Assembly: GCA_028023455.1 (NCBI GenBank) | Contig: JAQFVV010000055.1 | Coordinates: 6,356,030 to 6,420,029, forward strand | DNA length: 64,000 nt | Reading direction: 5' to 3' | DNA from: Epiperipatus broadwayi | Lineage: Eukaryota; Onychophora; Udeonychophora; Euonychophora; Peripatidae | Part shown: positions 24,641 through 36,320 of the stretch, one piece after another | How the letters are laid out: each line of letters starts with the position of its first letter | Numbering within the stretch: the first letter of the stretch is position 1 | Notes under the pieces: generated by a model | Told to the model about the DNA's origin: nothing | What the model saw: the letters and a program-made list of their open reading frames with translations, nothing else | Database searches by the model: none | Position numbers and translations under genes: made by a program

Positions 24641-24770
24641 ATTTTTAGATAACATGTTCTCATTGTTCTATGGGTAATTCATTATGATTAATTACTATCC
24701 AAGTGATTTTTAGATAACATGTTCTCATTGTTCTATGGGTAATTCATTATGATTAATTACTATCCAAGGT
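24641..24770 (+). repeat. tandem duplication, 65 bp x 2
   Basis: Units 24641-24705 and 24706-24770 both begin atttttagataacatgttc and end attactatccaag with at most trivial differences. The near identity suggests a recent event, or an assembly artefact. No element is recognised in it. Confidence 0.85.
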
Positions 24771-24829
24771 GACGTATGAAAATTTTGTTTTGGATAGTTT
24801 CAGACAAGAGATGGCATTTTCTGAGTAGA

Positions 24830-24990
24830 AGCGGTTTGGCTCAGTTGGTGGAGCGTCTGGCTTGGGATTGGAAGATTCCTGTATTCTGGTACTGTGGAGT
24901 TCAAACTTCTTATGAACTCCTGAGCAATAAAGCCATTCACCTTATTTTTTGTTTGTTTTTATTGATTACAGTTCTGAATCAAAGATTTTG
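24830..24990 (+). mobile_element. tRNA-derived SINE
   Basis: The head reads gcggtttggctcagttggtggagcg, a clear pol III A box (tggctcagttgg) in a tRNA-like context. It is followed about 50 bp later by a B-box-like ggagttcaaactt. The tRNA-unrelated part has gaactcctgagcaataaagccattcacc and ends in T-rich tail sequence. The anticodon arm and 3' acceptor pairing are not intact, so it is not a tRNA gene. tRNA-derived SINEs of this layout are common in cephalopods; that is an association, not proof of species. Confidence 0.75.
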
Positions 24991-25429
24991 TAGATTCTGG
25001 AAAGATAATTTCTAATGATAAGAAGTTGACATTTGCCATAACTGTTTACGTTTATATAAATAAAACATTACTTAATTAAGCAGCCATTAAAATTATCATA
25101 TTCAATTTTTCGTCTGGTTTCCTGTTAAACAAGGAAAGATCATATCATTATTATTTACTTTGTAGTAGCCTATAAAGGAGGAGGGGCAGTGCCATTTTCT
25201 TCGTTGTTTACTCCAATTCCCAATCTAGAATTTTATTTCATGGACTTATGACTCAGATGCTTTAATATATCAACCAATTATAAGCATTATTATAATTGAA
25301 ATGATTATTATTACTCGTATGATTACTGTTTTTGTTTATTATATTTTTATTATCAATTTCAAAAATCTTTTTTCATAAAGTTATAAGGAGAAATAAGTTA
25401 TAGGAATGAATTTAAAATGGTTTAAACCG

Positions 25430-25960
25430 AGTTCAACTTCCTGACATCTCTCTTAGCAGATCATCTACCATCCTTACTCATTATCATCATTATTTTCAAC
25501 CATAATGGTCCACTACAGGATGAAAATCTTTTCAAGGTTTAATACTGGTTTTTGGATCTTTAGCCCTCTTCTTCACATCATGCCAGCAAACTTCTTTATT
25601 TCATCCAACTCTTTTTCTAGGTCTTTTCAATTGCTTGTACCTAGTTTAAGACTTCAACTGTTCATCAATTATCCTCTCTTTAAGCAATATACCCAGCCCA
25701 GCTCTTTTTCAGTTTTTTTAATTATTTCAAAGAGATCATTAATACCTCATTTGGTTTCTCACTCGGGTATTTTGCTTTCAATCCCTTTTTGTCAATCACA
25801 ATATATATATCTCTATATTTTGTTGAATGATCAGTAATCACTGAATTGCTCTTCTGTTAAGTGTCCAAGTTTCAAATTCATAACTAAGAACTGGTAAACA
25901 CACCTATTAAAAACTTTCCTTTTCATACATGTAGGCATATTTCCGCTGAGAAAATCCATT
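25430..25960 (-). pseudogene. RTE-type LINE 3' relic, minus strand
   Basis: Minus-strand frames contain ETWTLNRRAIQ and later a KRPRK...W-like piece. These match the + strand relic at 28489-29160 (KTWTVNRRAIQ and its PRDCKRPRKRP block). The element ends toward 25430 in a tgatgataatgag-type tail, similar to the gatgat repeat at the end of the other copy. Stops are common. The 110-codon + strand ORF at 25505-25837 is a shadow. Confidence 0.6.
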
Positions 25961-26329
25961 GAACTGTGTTATCTTGAAATTTTTAGTCTTCAATTATGAT
26001 TAGCTTAAAACCCATTTTCTGAGAAATATAGAAATGGGTAGCTGGGTTAGTTATAGTTTCATAAAAAAAAAAAGTCACAACTTATGGGCTTGGCAAATGT
26101 AATCAATTGATTCCTTATAAAGCCATTTCTATAGGAGCTTAGTCGTGGATTAATACATACATACAGCAACCATTTGTAAATCAATATGGCCATTCCTACT
26201 CTTTTTTTCATGATGACTAACCAATTTAACCTCAAATACATCCATGTATAGAATATTTTGGTCCATTTTTTATGTTTATTTGGTATTTTGTAATGCTGGC
26301 TTTTCTTCTGCAGAAAGATTTTTTCTTTC

Positions 26330-27260
26330 TTTTTGAAATACATCATGTCTAATAGTAGCTCTCCAATGTATTCTATTTAATCTCTGCCATATCCTTCCAA
26401 TGAAAACAATCAGCACTACAGTTCTTCAGAATGTGTTTTAGATAATCCTTATCTTATAAATGGGATTTATTTCTTCCATGAAAACCATGCTTAAGTTTAT
26501 CATAAACATAGTGTCTGAAGCTACTCTAGCGCCTCTCTGAGGAGTGCCAAAAGCATGAAATCATTGGTCAGGGGATGGGAGGGCTGGTTTTCAGATAAAG
26601 ATATTTTAAATGCTTTCTCTTGAGCAATTAGCAAAGCTCTTTGTTTACTTTCTACAAGCTTTAAAAAAGAAGTGGAGTCATGTGATTTATGACTATTTTT
26701 TAATTGACTATCCTTTTAGGAAGTCTTGTATTATTCATCCATTTTACATGGTCAATCCAATAGGATTATTTTACAATAGTGAACCCTATAGAATCGCAGC
26801 CAGAAAGTTGAAAAACTCTGATGGATTTTATATTCTTACAGTTGTATTTTTAAAATGTATTTTTAAAATTTTATGAGTTGTCCTTAAACGAAACTATTGT
26901 AATGCCTGTATTTTGCACCCTATAGAGTGTTCTAATCTCCCTTCCTTGCAATAAATTATATCATTATCTATAAACAAATAATTGAGTTGTAGTATTGTAT
27001 CATTATGATAAAATATGCTGTATTTTAACTTGCTAATAACAGCAGCAACACGTTGCAGTCTGCTGTCTAAACACTTGCGTCCATCTTGTATTCTCTATTC
27101 ATTAACTGATTTTTCTTTTTTTTAAAAAAAACTTGTTCATCCATTTACCTGTCCTGGTAAATTTCCTTGTTCTGCAAGATGAGTTTCGCTAAGTGCAGCT
27201 ATGTCAATCTTACGTCTTTATTGCTCCTTAGCTACCAATGCGATTCTTTTCTTGAAGAGT
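26330..27260 (-). pseudogene. internally deleted LINE: endonuclease start fused near RT tail
   Basis: On the minus strand, 27245-27150 reads KIDIAALSETHLAEQGNL, a strong match to the N-terminal part of the APE-type endonuclease of LINE ORF2 (IDI..LSET). About 200 bp on, 26950-26330 reads decayed C-terminal blocks, including an I(D/G)HVK.M..TRLPK-like piece and W.DMAE. The middle of the ORF (most of the endonuclease and the reverse transcriptase) is missing. The same C-terminal family occurs at 15730-16290. The 88- and 93-codon + strand ORFs here are shadows. Confidence 0.6.
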
Positions 27261-28045
27261 TTGTATCAAATAAAATTCACACATTCCATGTATCTATATT
27301 TAGAAAAATATTTATAATACTTACTTTTGGTATTACCACCGCCTCTTGCTTTACTATTACTACCGCCTCTTGCTTTACTTTTACTACTGATAATATTATT
27401 ATTATTTCTATTACTTTAATGAGTAATCCATTGGGCATGACTACCTAGCCAGACTGACTCGTTTTTATGCTAGGCAAGGTATTTTCCAAATGAAACTCCT
27501 GCCTCAAATCGAGATCCAAAATGACACAGTAGTTCTACTTCCTCAAGCAAAGATCACAACTGGGGACTGGCGGCTTATTAAGACTGTATCCATCACTTTT
27601 TTAATTTCTGAAGGCTTGGGCTAAAAAGATTACAAAGGGAATTGAAGTCAATACTATGCATAGTTAAAGAATGGAAATGTGGTTACATGAACATGCAATT
27701 CTATACTCACAGTTAGTACAAAAGGTAACCAATGGTATGAGACTCCTGAAGATAAGCGGGAGGTAGAAATGATTGTATCCGAAACAGTACCTTGCTTTTT
27801 ATGAATTCTTGGCTGGGCATTGTTTATTTAATATTCGCAGTTAAAGTTATTCCACTATTCTCCATTTGTTGGTCCCTATCTTTAGCCAGAGCACAGCACC
27901 CAATTGTACTATATATCTATATATATGTGGCTATATATATATATTATTATTACTAATTCATTAAATTTTACAATTTTTTTTTATATGCAATATTTTAACT
28001 ATAGATATAATTATTTATGAATATATATATATTTAAATATATTAG

Positions 28046-28170
28046 AATCACAAATGGTTCGGCCCAAAAAAGTTAAAGGTGTTGGCCTTGGAAACATATT
28101 CGTAGGTGGTCCAATTCATTTAAAATCTAAACCTGTTGCTGTAAGTGAATCAGCACCAAGTATACAAAAG
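28046..28170 (+). CDS. SH3KBP1: exon: PKKVKGVG motif between SH3-B and SH3-C
   Basis: Acceptor ATTAG ends at 28045 and donor AAG|GTACTA at 28171. The 125 nt start with two bases that complete the codon begun in the previous exon and end in phase 0. The peptide contains RPKKVKGVGLGNIF and then PIHLKSK, a conserved linker of the CIN85/CD2AP family that follows the second SH3 domain by a short spacer. This strongly supports the family call. A serine/proline tail (SESAPSIQK) follows. A second, stronger-looking donor, GCT|GTAAGT, lies inside the exon at 28141 in the same phase, so a form shorter by ten residues is possible. In-frame ATG at 28055 is internal, not a start. Confidence 0.88.
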
Positions 28171-28488
28171 GTACTATTATTTAATTATTTATTATTACAA
28201 TTGTAATTTTTATTTTGAGGTTTGATAGATTTTTCAGAGTGATCATTCTCGCATATCTTTGTATTGCTAATTTCTGTTGCTAATTTTAATTTTTTAATTT
28301 TAATTACCAACTAATGATTTTATGTTTGAAATCACTTTTTTAAAATATCATTTCAAATTTATTCATTGTGTCTGATAAGTTTGTTATGACTAATTTATAT
28401 ATGTGGGTTCATGTTAAAGTATCGTCTTTGTGGAAGTTGTAATATATAATTACAATATTATATGTGTGTATTATGTATGTGTATATTA

Positions 28489-29190
28489 TATGTAAGACTT
28501 GGACAGTTAATAGAAGAGCAATACAGAGACTTCAGATCACTCAAAGAAGTATGGAGAGATGCATGTTGGGAGTAACAAGAAGAGATTGAAAATGCAATGT
28601 ATGGGTAAGAGAACAAACAGGTGTTACTGACCTCATTGAAAAAATTAAGACTGAAGTAGAGTTGGGCTGGACAAATTGCTAGAAGTGATGATAATAGATG
28701 GACAATTGAAATCTTAAACTGGATTCCAAGAGATTGTAAAAGACCCAGAAAGAGACCCATGTGAGATGGATGATGAAATAAGAAAGTGTGCAGGGGTGAT
28801 ATAGAGAAGAGAAGCTAAAGATCGGAGAAGATGGATTGCAATTCTAAATCTTCAGGGAAAAAAGGATATAGAAAATTTTTTGCATATGGATGTGTTTCCT
28901 TCCCCTCTCCCCCATGTCTTGCTTAACATCAATTTGAATTCTTAGAATTTGTGATTAAGATCATATATCCCATGGACAATTGAAATCTTAAACTGGATTC
29001 CAAGAGATTGTAAAAGACCCAGAAAGAGACCCATGTGAGATGGATGATGAAATAAGAAAGTGTGCAGGGATGATATAGAGAAGAGAAGCTAAAGATCAGA
29101 GAAGATGGATTGAACTTGGAGAGACCTTCATCCAACAATGGATTGATAATGGTTGATGATGATGATGATGATATATATCATAATGGCCAG
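28489..29190 (+). pseudogene. RTE-type LINE ORF C-terminus and tail, with partial tandem duplication
   Basis: The + strand reads KTWTVNRRAIQRLQITQRSM, then an REQTGVTDLIEKI block and finally W.PRDCKRPRKRP..RWMDEIRKCAG..EEAKDRRRW-like sequence, the standard C-terminal tail of RTE-clade non-LTR retrotransposons. Stops and shifts break it. A 141-bp part (28698-28838) is repeated at 28972-29112 with only a few substitutions, and the following flank (28839-28970) is repeated at 29208-29334. The second copy runs into a (gatgat)n microsatellite at 29155-29172, a typical RTE 3' end. The element is 5'-truncated; no RT palm motif is present. Confidence 0.75.
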
Positions 29191-29466
29191 ACTTTTACAT
29201 TCCATTCCAATTCTAAATCTTCAGGGAAAAAAGGATATAGAAATTTTTTTGCATATGGATGTGTCCCCGTCCCCCTATGTCTTGCTTAACATCAATTTGA
29301 ATTCTTAGAATTTGTGATTATGATCATATATCCCACTATTATCATCTTCACTCTTCAATAGGATTCAAGTTCTCATACTTGTCTTCCTACTTGAAGCTTC
29401 TATTGTGAATATTGTTATCTTAGTTTTATTGGATTGGAGAATTGTGAGCTTAAAATGTATCCAAAA

Positions 29467-29690
29467 CATAAAACAGGCAAACTCACTATACGTATTGCCA
29501 CACACACTAAGCTAGAGTAATCAATGGATGCCAGAAGGGCTTGTGCATAAAATCCCCATTTAGTGCCTACTCATCCAAGCCTTCTGTCCATCCATTGATT
29601 ACTCTAGCTTAGTGTGTGTGGCAATACGTATAGTGAGTTTTGCCTGTTTTAAAACAGTTATACACAAGCATAAGAAGTGGTGGTCGTGAT
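29467..29690 (+). mobile_element. palindromic retroposon, copy 6, short perfect arms
   Basis: The outer ~60 bp of both arms are reverse complements except for one single-base indel. Both carry changes not seen in the other copies: cacacacactaagctagag on the left and its exact complement on the right, and ctatacgtattgcc / ggcaatacgtatag. The centre is reduced to about 60 bp (cttgtgcataaaatcccc...). The unique end (acagttatacacaagcataagaagtggtggtcgtgatgtt) is on the right. Possible target duplications (gcttaaa...aaacata on both sides) are imperfect. Confidence 0.75.
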
Positions 29691-31424
29691 GTTTTTTGGC
29701 TTAAATCTGAAACATATTTTAATTCCGATTATTAATAAAAAGTTAAGTATTGTACTTGAAATATTCATATTTAGTTACTAACTTTTACATTTGTTTATGT
29801 AAGAAAACACTAACATGACCCTTGGTGTTGCACATCTTTGGCTAGCTTATTACAATTTATAACAAACATTCTCATGAGTATCGATAAGTGTTCTGTAGTT
29901 GGATTTGAAGGAATTTTTATTTGAGAAAAATGAATTGGCAAGAATAGTTGAAATTATAAGAACTTATTTTGAAAGCGTTTCTTAAAAAAAATTAAAGAAT
30001 AAAACAACTGATTGCTGACTTGATGATACGACTGAAAATTGTTGTTGGACCTGGAGTAATGGGCTCTTCAAATATGCTTCTCGGATTCTTTGTTATTCCT
30101 AAGCCATGCATAGTCAATCCCTGCTCTGAAATGCGTAACTGAACTAATTGCAGAAGTCCTGATTATATTCTAAAATTTCCAGTGACTTGTTTTGTATTCT
30201 ATAACAAAATAATTCCTAATAAACTTCTTCAAGTCTGCTCTCCAAAGATATATTTGTACATTTTGATCCAGTCATTTTAGTGAAACTCATGGCATGTAGC
30301 TTTGTTTTTCTTGAGGGTAACACTAATGCCATATTGTAAAGAGAACATGGATTTACTCCTTAATTTATATGACTGATGTCATGTTGTAAAGAGAACATGG
30401 ATTTATCTTTAAAGTTCTATGTGCATATGAATCTTGATTACTACAAGATGCTATAAAATTAGAAAGCATCTTTTGCCATAATTCCATTGCAAGAGTCTCT
30501 TCGGTGCCCTAGATCTGATTTTCAGTAGATTATATTAAATAATTACAGTCGGCACATTATATTTTTAGATAGATAAAGAAGATAAACATGTCTAATTGTT
30601 TTTGATATTTATATGACAGTCCTTAATTACAACTCTTAACACTGCTATATATTTAAGTCCTTTGCAAATTCTAGAATCTTATATGAAAGTCACGAATTTT
30701 AAATACCTTGAATAAAATTTTGACATTGCTATGTCTTTTATTCCAAAATATTTCTACTATGGGAAGACAATCTTATAGTCATGTGAACCAGAGAGACATT
30801 TTAAATATCTCCTCTGTAAATTCTATTAAATATGCAATAATTATAAATGCAGCCTACATGAATAGGAGTTGGGCTTCAGAGACAACATGCTCATTTATAA
30901 TATAACTATGAATGCCTTAATATTCTCACAAAGTTATATTTTTGTCTTGATATGTAGACAATTTTGCAATAAACAGAAAAAAAAAACTTTTCATTATATT
31001 ATTGATCGTTGATTTTTTTTTGACTTATCCACAGATTTTTTTTTAATTAGTAGTGAGAATATGCTTTCGTTATTTCATTAGCTGCATAAACCTTAAGACA
31101 ACAAAATGATTCAATGCAGATTCATTTTTGTAAGATTTCTATGATTCAAGAGATGTGTATTCTGTTTCAAGGCACCAATGCCATCTTCTCAAAAGCTTTA
31201 ATTATTACTGATGTCTGTGATAAAGATTCTTAAGTTCTCCCAATCAGTTCCTCTAATAAAGTATCGTTCAATGAACTAATCTTTCAAGTTATAAAAAAAA
31301 AATTGAGAAACAAATTCTGTCTATTTTTCTCCATTGCAGGCTGTCATCTCCTTAGCTTTAGTAATCAGTGCATGTTAGATGGTAGTGTTTATTAAATTCT
31401 CATCTGATGCTATCCTATCTATAT

Positions 31425-31560
31425 TCCCAGATTAGTTTTTGGCTTATGGTCTTTCATCGATGAGGTACTTGGAGTCGGATCTTTTAGACCTAATGGAACT
31501 TTCATTCAGTAGTAACTTTTTACTATCAAATTACCAGGTTCTGATTGAAAAAATATCTTA
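31425..31560 (+). repeat. decayed arm of the palindromic retroposon family
   Basis: Here cccagattagtttttggcttatggtctttcatcgatgag and later tttagacctaatggaact parallel the left-arm sequence of copies 1, 2 and 7 (ccccagactagtttctggcttgtggccttcatcagtgagg, then cttaggatctaatgcaacc). No right arm is recognisable. It is an old copy. Confidence 0.4.
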
Positions 31561-31895
31561 AAGTTTTGAAGTTAATAAACAAATATACAAGTCGGCCAAT
31601 AATGAACATGAGGGTGAATTTGTTGACGATTACATTGGTGCGATTGATTATATAGGCTTGATTGTCAACGATTATTTTTTTTGATTGTAAAGGTGTTTAA
31701 TGTTGTGCATGGCGTTAGAGATGACTCAATATTCTAATTCTTATTTCTTTTCACTTTTTGATATCTGACGTGTTTCGACTGTCTAGCATTTTCCTTCAGA
31801 GCTGTAGCATACAATTTCATTATATTATTTCTCTTTTTTTTTTCCTGCAGATATGCAAATAATCTTATTGGATGTTTTTATATATATACACATAC

Positions 31896-32100
31896 ATCCT
31901 ATTCATGGAACAAAGATAATTCACAAATAAGATTCCTAGGAAATCATTTACATGAACTTGCAAACAACGCCCATCTTTTGTTATATCAATGCCAATCTAT
32001 CTGACAAAATAGATTGGCATTGATTTAATAAAAGGTGGCGCTGTTTGCAAGTTCATTTAAATTATCTTTTTAGGAATGTTTTTTGTTCCAAGAATGGATT
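31896..32100. repeat. hairpin-forming repeat, ~205 bp
   Basis: Left arm catgaacttgcaaacaacgccc...atcaatgccaatcta (31952-31997) and right arm tagattggcattgat...tttgcaagttcat (32009-32056) are inverted copies around a ~10-bp loop. Weaker pairing extends outward: attcatggaacaaa (31901-31914) against ttgttccaagaat (32083-32095). It is unrelated to the palindromic retroposon family. It could be a small foldback MITE; no target duplication was identified. Confidence 0.7.
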
Positions 32101-32965
32101 TGTATTCTTAGCATTAAAGATTTGATAAGCTGTAAAATTATTTTCCTGTTCCTTAAAACCATTAGAATGCACTTACATACATACATATACACACATCTAT
32201 TACTTATACAATTTTAATATAAGCAGTGCAAAAAAAGAAGAAAGCATGTCTTTATTAATTTTTTTGCTGCACCATTATAGTCGTAAATTTTTGGTGTAGC
32301 TGATTAAAACTAATTGATTTTGCATTGAAATAACAGTAATTTTCTAACTTATTTATTCTTTTTAGCTTTTATCAATCTCCCCAACTGTACATTTTGAATC
32401 TGTTGTTGGACCCGTCAAGTAATATTAACAATAGAATAGCTTATATCATTGAATTTTCATCTAGTAAAGAGGCCATTAATTATAAAATATATGGGTAAAA
32501 TGGGGACCCATTATCAAACCTTTTTGTTGCCTGAAATTTTTTTTTGAAGTTCACCAGCCCAAATTCAAACCTCTGTTCACATGAATAATGAATGAATGCA
32601 TTCACTATGATCTACAAGGTGTTTTCATAACCATATTCTTTTTTAAAACAATTTATTATGGCCATTATTCAGTCTTTGGTGCTCTTTGTATTTTTTTTAT
32701 TTTTATGCTTTATTCTATAAATTAAAAAGAATCACAAAAATAGGTTATTTTAAATTGTAGAATGAAAATCTCACAAAGCTGTTTTGTGTATAAATGTTTC
32801 AAATTTCAATTAGTTATTTATTTATTTTTTTTGTGAAAGATTAGTTTATTCTGTAAAATTTGATTTTTTTAGTCTTAGTGTCTCATTTCCTTGTCCAACA
32901 TTATATTTATGTGTGCTTATGTGTATACAAATGCATTCTTTTGAATAATTATGCATTATTTTTAG

Positions 32966-33026
32966 CCTCCTGGTCCACCAAAGAAACCACCACCACCAGC
33001 TCCCAGTGCTGTTCCTTCAAAAACAG
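32966..33026 (+). CDS. SH3KBP1: exon: short proline-rich linker
   Basis: This is a 61-nt exon with acceptor TTTTTAG ending at 32965 and donor ACAG|GTTATT at 33027. It begins in phase 0 and ends in phase 1, exactly matching its neighbours. It encodes PPGPPKKPPPPAPSAVPSKT, a proline-rich piece of the kind that occurs between or after the SH3 domains of CIN85/CD2AP proteins and can bind SH3 domains or capping protein partners. Its small size makes it the least certain exon, but phase agreement on both sides, clean splice borders and the family-typical PKKPPPP string support it. It may be an alternatively used cassette, though skipping it would shift the frame (61 nt). Confidence 0.78.
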
Positions 33027-34455
33027 GTTATTTTCCGTTTGTTTTTTTTTTTTTTTAAGCATATATTTTATATCTATCTATAATTATCAATTCATTATTT
33101 TACGAAAAAACTTCATAGTATAAATGTTCATTTACATAAATATATAGTTATCTATAATAATTATAAAAAATTCACAGGCTTCTGGATGTAAATATTGATA
33201 CTTTGATGGAATTATATAGATATTGTCTATATAAATTTCAGATATAATTTAATCGGGTAAACAAATAATTAAACTGGCGTTGCAAATTGAAATTATCCCA
33301 TCTGATAATATCAATAACTGAAATGAATCTAAAAAAAAAAATTCATGGAAAAATTCCATTAATTTATCAATATTTATATATACGTATTGCTATTAATTAG
33401 GGTTGTGTACCAAAAAGAATCATCAAATTGTCAATTCTCGTAAATCAAGTATTTATAAATAAAGTGTAATTAGACACTGCAGTATGTAGTAACCAGAGAT
33501 ACCTAGACTGTTGCTTATTATATACATATCTATATTTTTGATATATTTTTTATTATATATTTGAATGTATTTTTATAAAAGTAACAAAAGATACCCATTA
33601 AGTAGATGAATGAAAGTGTTCAAATTGTAATTTTTTGGTAGATGGTAACAAAATTCACACATTTCTTTTAGTCTAATTGTTTATATTTGCTTTCATGATC
33701 TTTTCCTCTGAAATAAAAGATTGTTAGTCAAAATATTTTATGATTCAATTCAATTGGTTCCTGGATTTATTGGAAAAGATGATGAAATATTGTTTAAAAG
33801 ATGCCCTGCATTTACTTGACCACATGTTCGTACTAATGAAGCATAGTAATTGGCTGGCTGTAACTTTTCAGGAAATAATTATCATGTGATCAATAATCGA
33901 TACTAAAAACCGAAAAGAAAATCTCCTCCATGGCACTTCATTTAACTGTATGCTTTGGTAAAAATTAAAAGAAAAAATCATTTGTAGATTTTTTTAAAAA
34001 ATAATTCGGTGGTAAACTGCTAGCTTACCATATACCTGTATAATCTACTTGTGCATTTTGGTTGAAGATTAAATTTTCACAGTAATATCACTTTACATGG
34101 TGTTAAGTAAACATTTTAAAACTCATTAATTTTGAATTTATTCATAAATGATTAATTTTTATATGTATGTTTTGAAATGAGAGGTTTGTCAATTGGTTAT
34201 ATAAAATCTTCATAAAATTTCGATCAAAATGATACATAATAGCATCTTTGTTGTCATTTCTACCATGAAAAGAGCTCATTTCTCCAGTATTATTTTTAAC
34301 CCAATATTCATCAGTGGAATGTTGCATTCAGGAGAGGCGAAGCATCTTTTAACATAGTCATACATTAATAATATTAATAAATTACAAATTGGATATGCAA
34401 ACATTCCTTAGAAATTACTTTTGGGGCAATTTTATACACATACTATTATATATAT

Positions 34456-36303
34456 TGTAACGGAAACACGACGATCGAATGCAACTTTTCCCTTTTATTT
34501 ATATATAATATGGATTTCTTTAATTCTAAAATCGTCCACCTTCCGTTACCACAAGCAGAGAGAACATACGGACATAAACAAATCTATATCCGTACTTGAC
34601 CGAACCTGTGACTATACGGATATTGCCCCAGTTTATCTTTCCCGGTCAACTGTCTCTCGACTGCTGTAATATTTAAAGAATTACAGCACTTGGATAATTT
34701 ATAAAATTAAATGGGATCAAGAATACTGCCCACTAGCCTCACGTGTTATTTTAGAACTCAAAATGGAGTAATAATTATTACCCAAACCCCTACAGATATA
34801 TTACTGTCTGGAATGGCGAAGAATGAGATGAAACAGATTTAAATAAATAAGAAGTATTTAATATAACAAAATAAACAACAAAAAATCAATTGAAATATTT
34901 TACACACAATAGAAACAAATTATTGGATATAATGCTACGAGTAAATATATAAAAAAAATCCTATAAATGATTATACATTTATAGACGTCATTCCATGTAC
35001 TAGAAAAGAGTTTAATTATTGTCTATATCACTAATATCTGGAATTGGCAATTGTTTTAAATTAAAGATATGTGCACATATGCCTATAAAGGTGTGATATA
35101 TAATTTACCTAGGTTTTCTTTAGTCTCTGAAGTGAATTAAGGTCCTGCTGATCGTCACGTGGAATTCCTCCACTTCTTTAGCAGGGAACGGTCGCTCTTA
35201 GGTTGGACTTGTTTTGTGGTGACTTCTTCATATTAGGACATCAAGGGCATGGCAAGCGGAGCATCGGGCAGGCTCTACATTGGTGGTTGTTACATGGCGA
35301 TGGGAACCATTCGAGCACGGTGAGTCTGAATCGGCCAGCGATCGTGATGGCCCTTAGCCACACCTTCTTGAAGTGTCACATATGTTAGAAATCATTTTCC
35401 TGTCCATATAGTGATCCGTTTCTACGTTGGAGTCCTTCCACTTCGTTTTTAGGTTTTGTCTCTTGTTTTTTTAAAACTTTAAAGGATTATTATGTCTGCT
35501 TTCTATTCGATTATATCTGCTTATTACTAGAGCAGTGTCTTCACCAAAGTCTCGACGGGAACTCCTTGAACTCCAATCATTTTTTTAATAAATTTTTTCA
35601 CATTCTTTTATTCTCTTGATCCTTTTGTTTGTAGTTTTCCATTCACTCCTTTCTTTTTTTAATACGCCTTCAGCAATTTATACAAATTTAATTTTACACA
35701 ATCTCATAGCAATATTTACATTCATTTCTTATTTCTTTTCTTTTACTTTTAATAAAATAAATTTTTAATATAATGATTTTCCATTTGACAAGCATTAAAT
35801 ATTGCTGTCTTTATCCAGACTTTATACATACTCTACACATGCATTTCGTTTTATCGTCAAAATGTGTTATGGACTAAATCCTTATCTTTTGTCACGTTTT
35901 AAATTTCTATTTTAATCTGATTTAACCTCTTCAAACTTTTACTTTTCCTTATAAATCATTTTTTAGTTCTTATCTCGTTCATATTTCCTCTTTCATTTTT
36001 TTTTTCTTAAGCCAAATAGACGATTTCAATATTTCTACATTTAAATATTTCTATTTTACCAAAATCTTAACTTTGGAGGGTAAAAGATAAGAATCTTTTC
36101 GATTCTATTTCCCTCACTTTATTAATTAAGACATTTCTTTCTTCATGGGTTTTAATTCCTTTACTAGTATTTAAAAAAACACAATATTTAATATTGTTTA
36201 ATGTTAAATATATTACTAGTATTTAAAGAAACACAATATTTAATATTGTTTAATGTTAAATATATATATATGTGGTCGCAATATATGCGATCATCACATT
36301 ACA
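34456..36303 (-). repeat. LTR (3' LTR) of gypsy element 1
   Basis: Near-copy of 44032-45812. The ends form a short inverted repeat (tgtaac... and ...cattaca), as expected of retroviral-type LTRs. The element is read on the minus strand, so this is its downstream LTR. A polypurine tract abuts it at 36304. At ~1.85 kb it is long for an invertebrate gypsy element. It contains a private 52-bp tandem duplication (36161-36212 and 36213-36264) absent from the other LTR. Scattered substitutions and indels against the other LTR show that the insertion is not very recent. Sequence before it is attatatatat. Confidence 0.9.
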
Positions 36304-36320
36304 CCGTTCCCCCCCTTTAA
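36304..36320 (-). promoter_or_regulatory. polypurine tract of gypsy element 1
   Basis: On the minus strand the sequence is TTAAAGGGGGGGAACGG, directly followed by TGTAATGTG at the LTR edge. It is the expected primer site for plus-strand DNA synthesis in LTR retrotransposons. Confidence 0.8.

Larger units (their letters stand above)
23996..28045 (+). other. SH3KBP1: intron between SH3-B exon and PKKVKGVG exon (4.05 kb)
   Basis: Bounded by GTAAAA at 23996 and an AT-rich acceptor ending ATTAG at 28045. It holds a 65-bp tandem duplication, a SINE, and two minus-strand LINE relics, listed separately. Stretches 23996-24640, 24995-25430, 25965-26330 and 27480-28040 show no recognisable element. The 27490-27780 part is less AT-rich than its surroundings and may belong to a LINE 5' region, but I cannot place it. 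A 27-bp duplicated block (taccgcctcttgctttact) sits at 27335-27385. Confidence 0.8.
28171..32965 (+). other. SH3KBP1: intron between PKKVKGVG exon and proline-rich exon (4.8 kb)
   Basis: Donor GTACTA, acceptor TTTTTAG ending at 32965 after a T-rich tract. It contains a duplicated RTE-type LINE tail, a palindromic retroposon, a decayed palindromic arm and a small hairpin element, listed separately. 29700-31370 and 32105-32960 show only AT-rich intron sequence to me; ORFs of 60-70 codons there have no recognisable content. Confidence 0.8.

Noticed and set aside
24830-24910. Possible tRNA gene
   Set aside because: The A box and a B-box-like sequence are present, but the cloverleaf stems and acceptor pairing are not intact and a SINE-type tail follows. 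Called a SINE.
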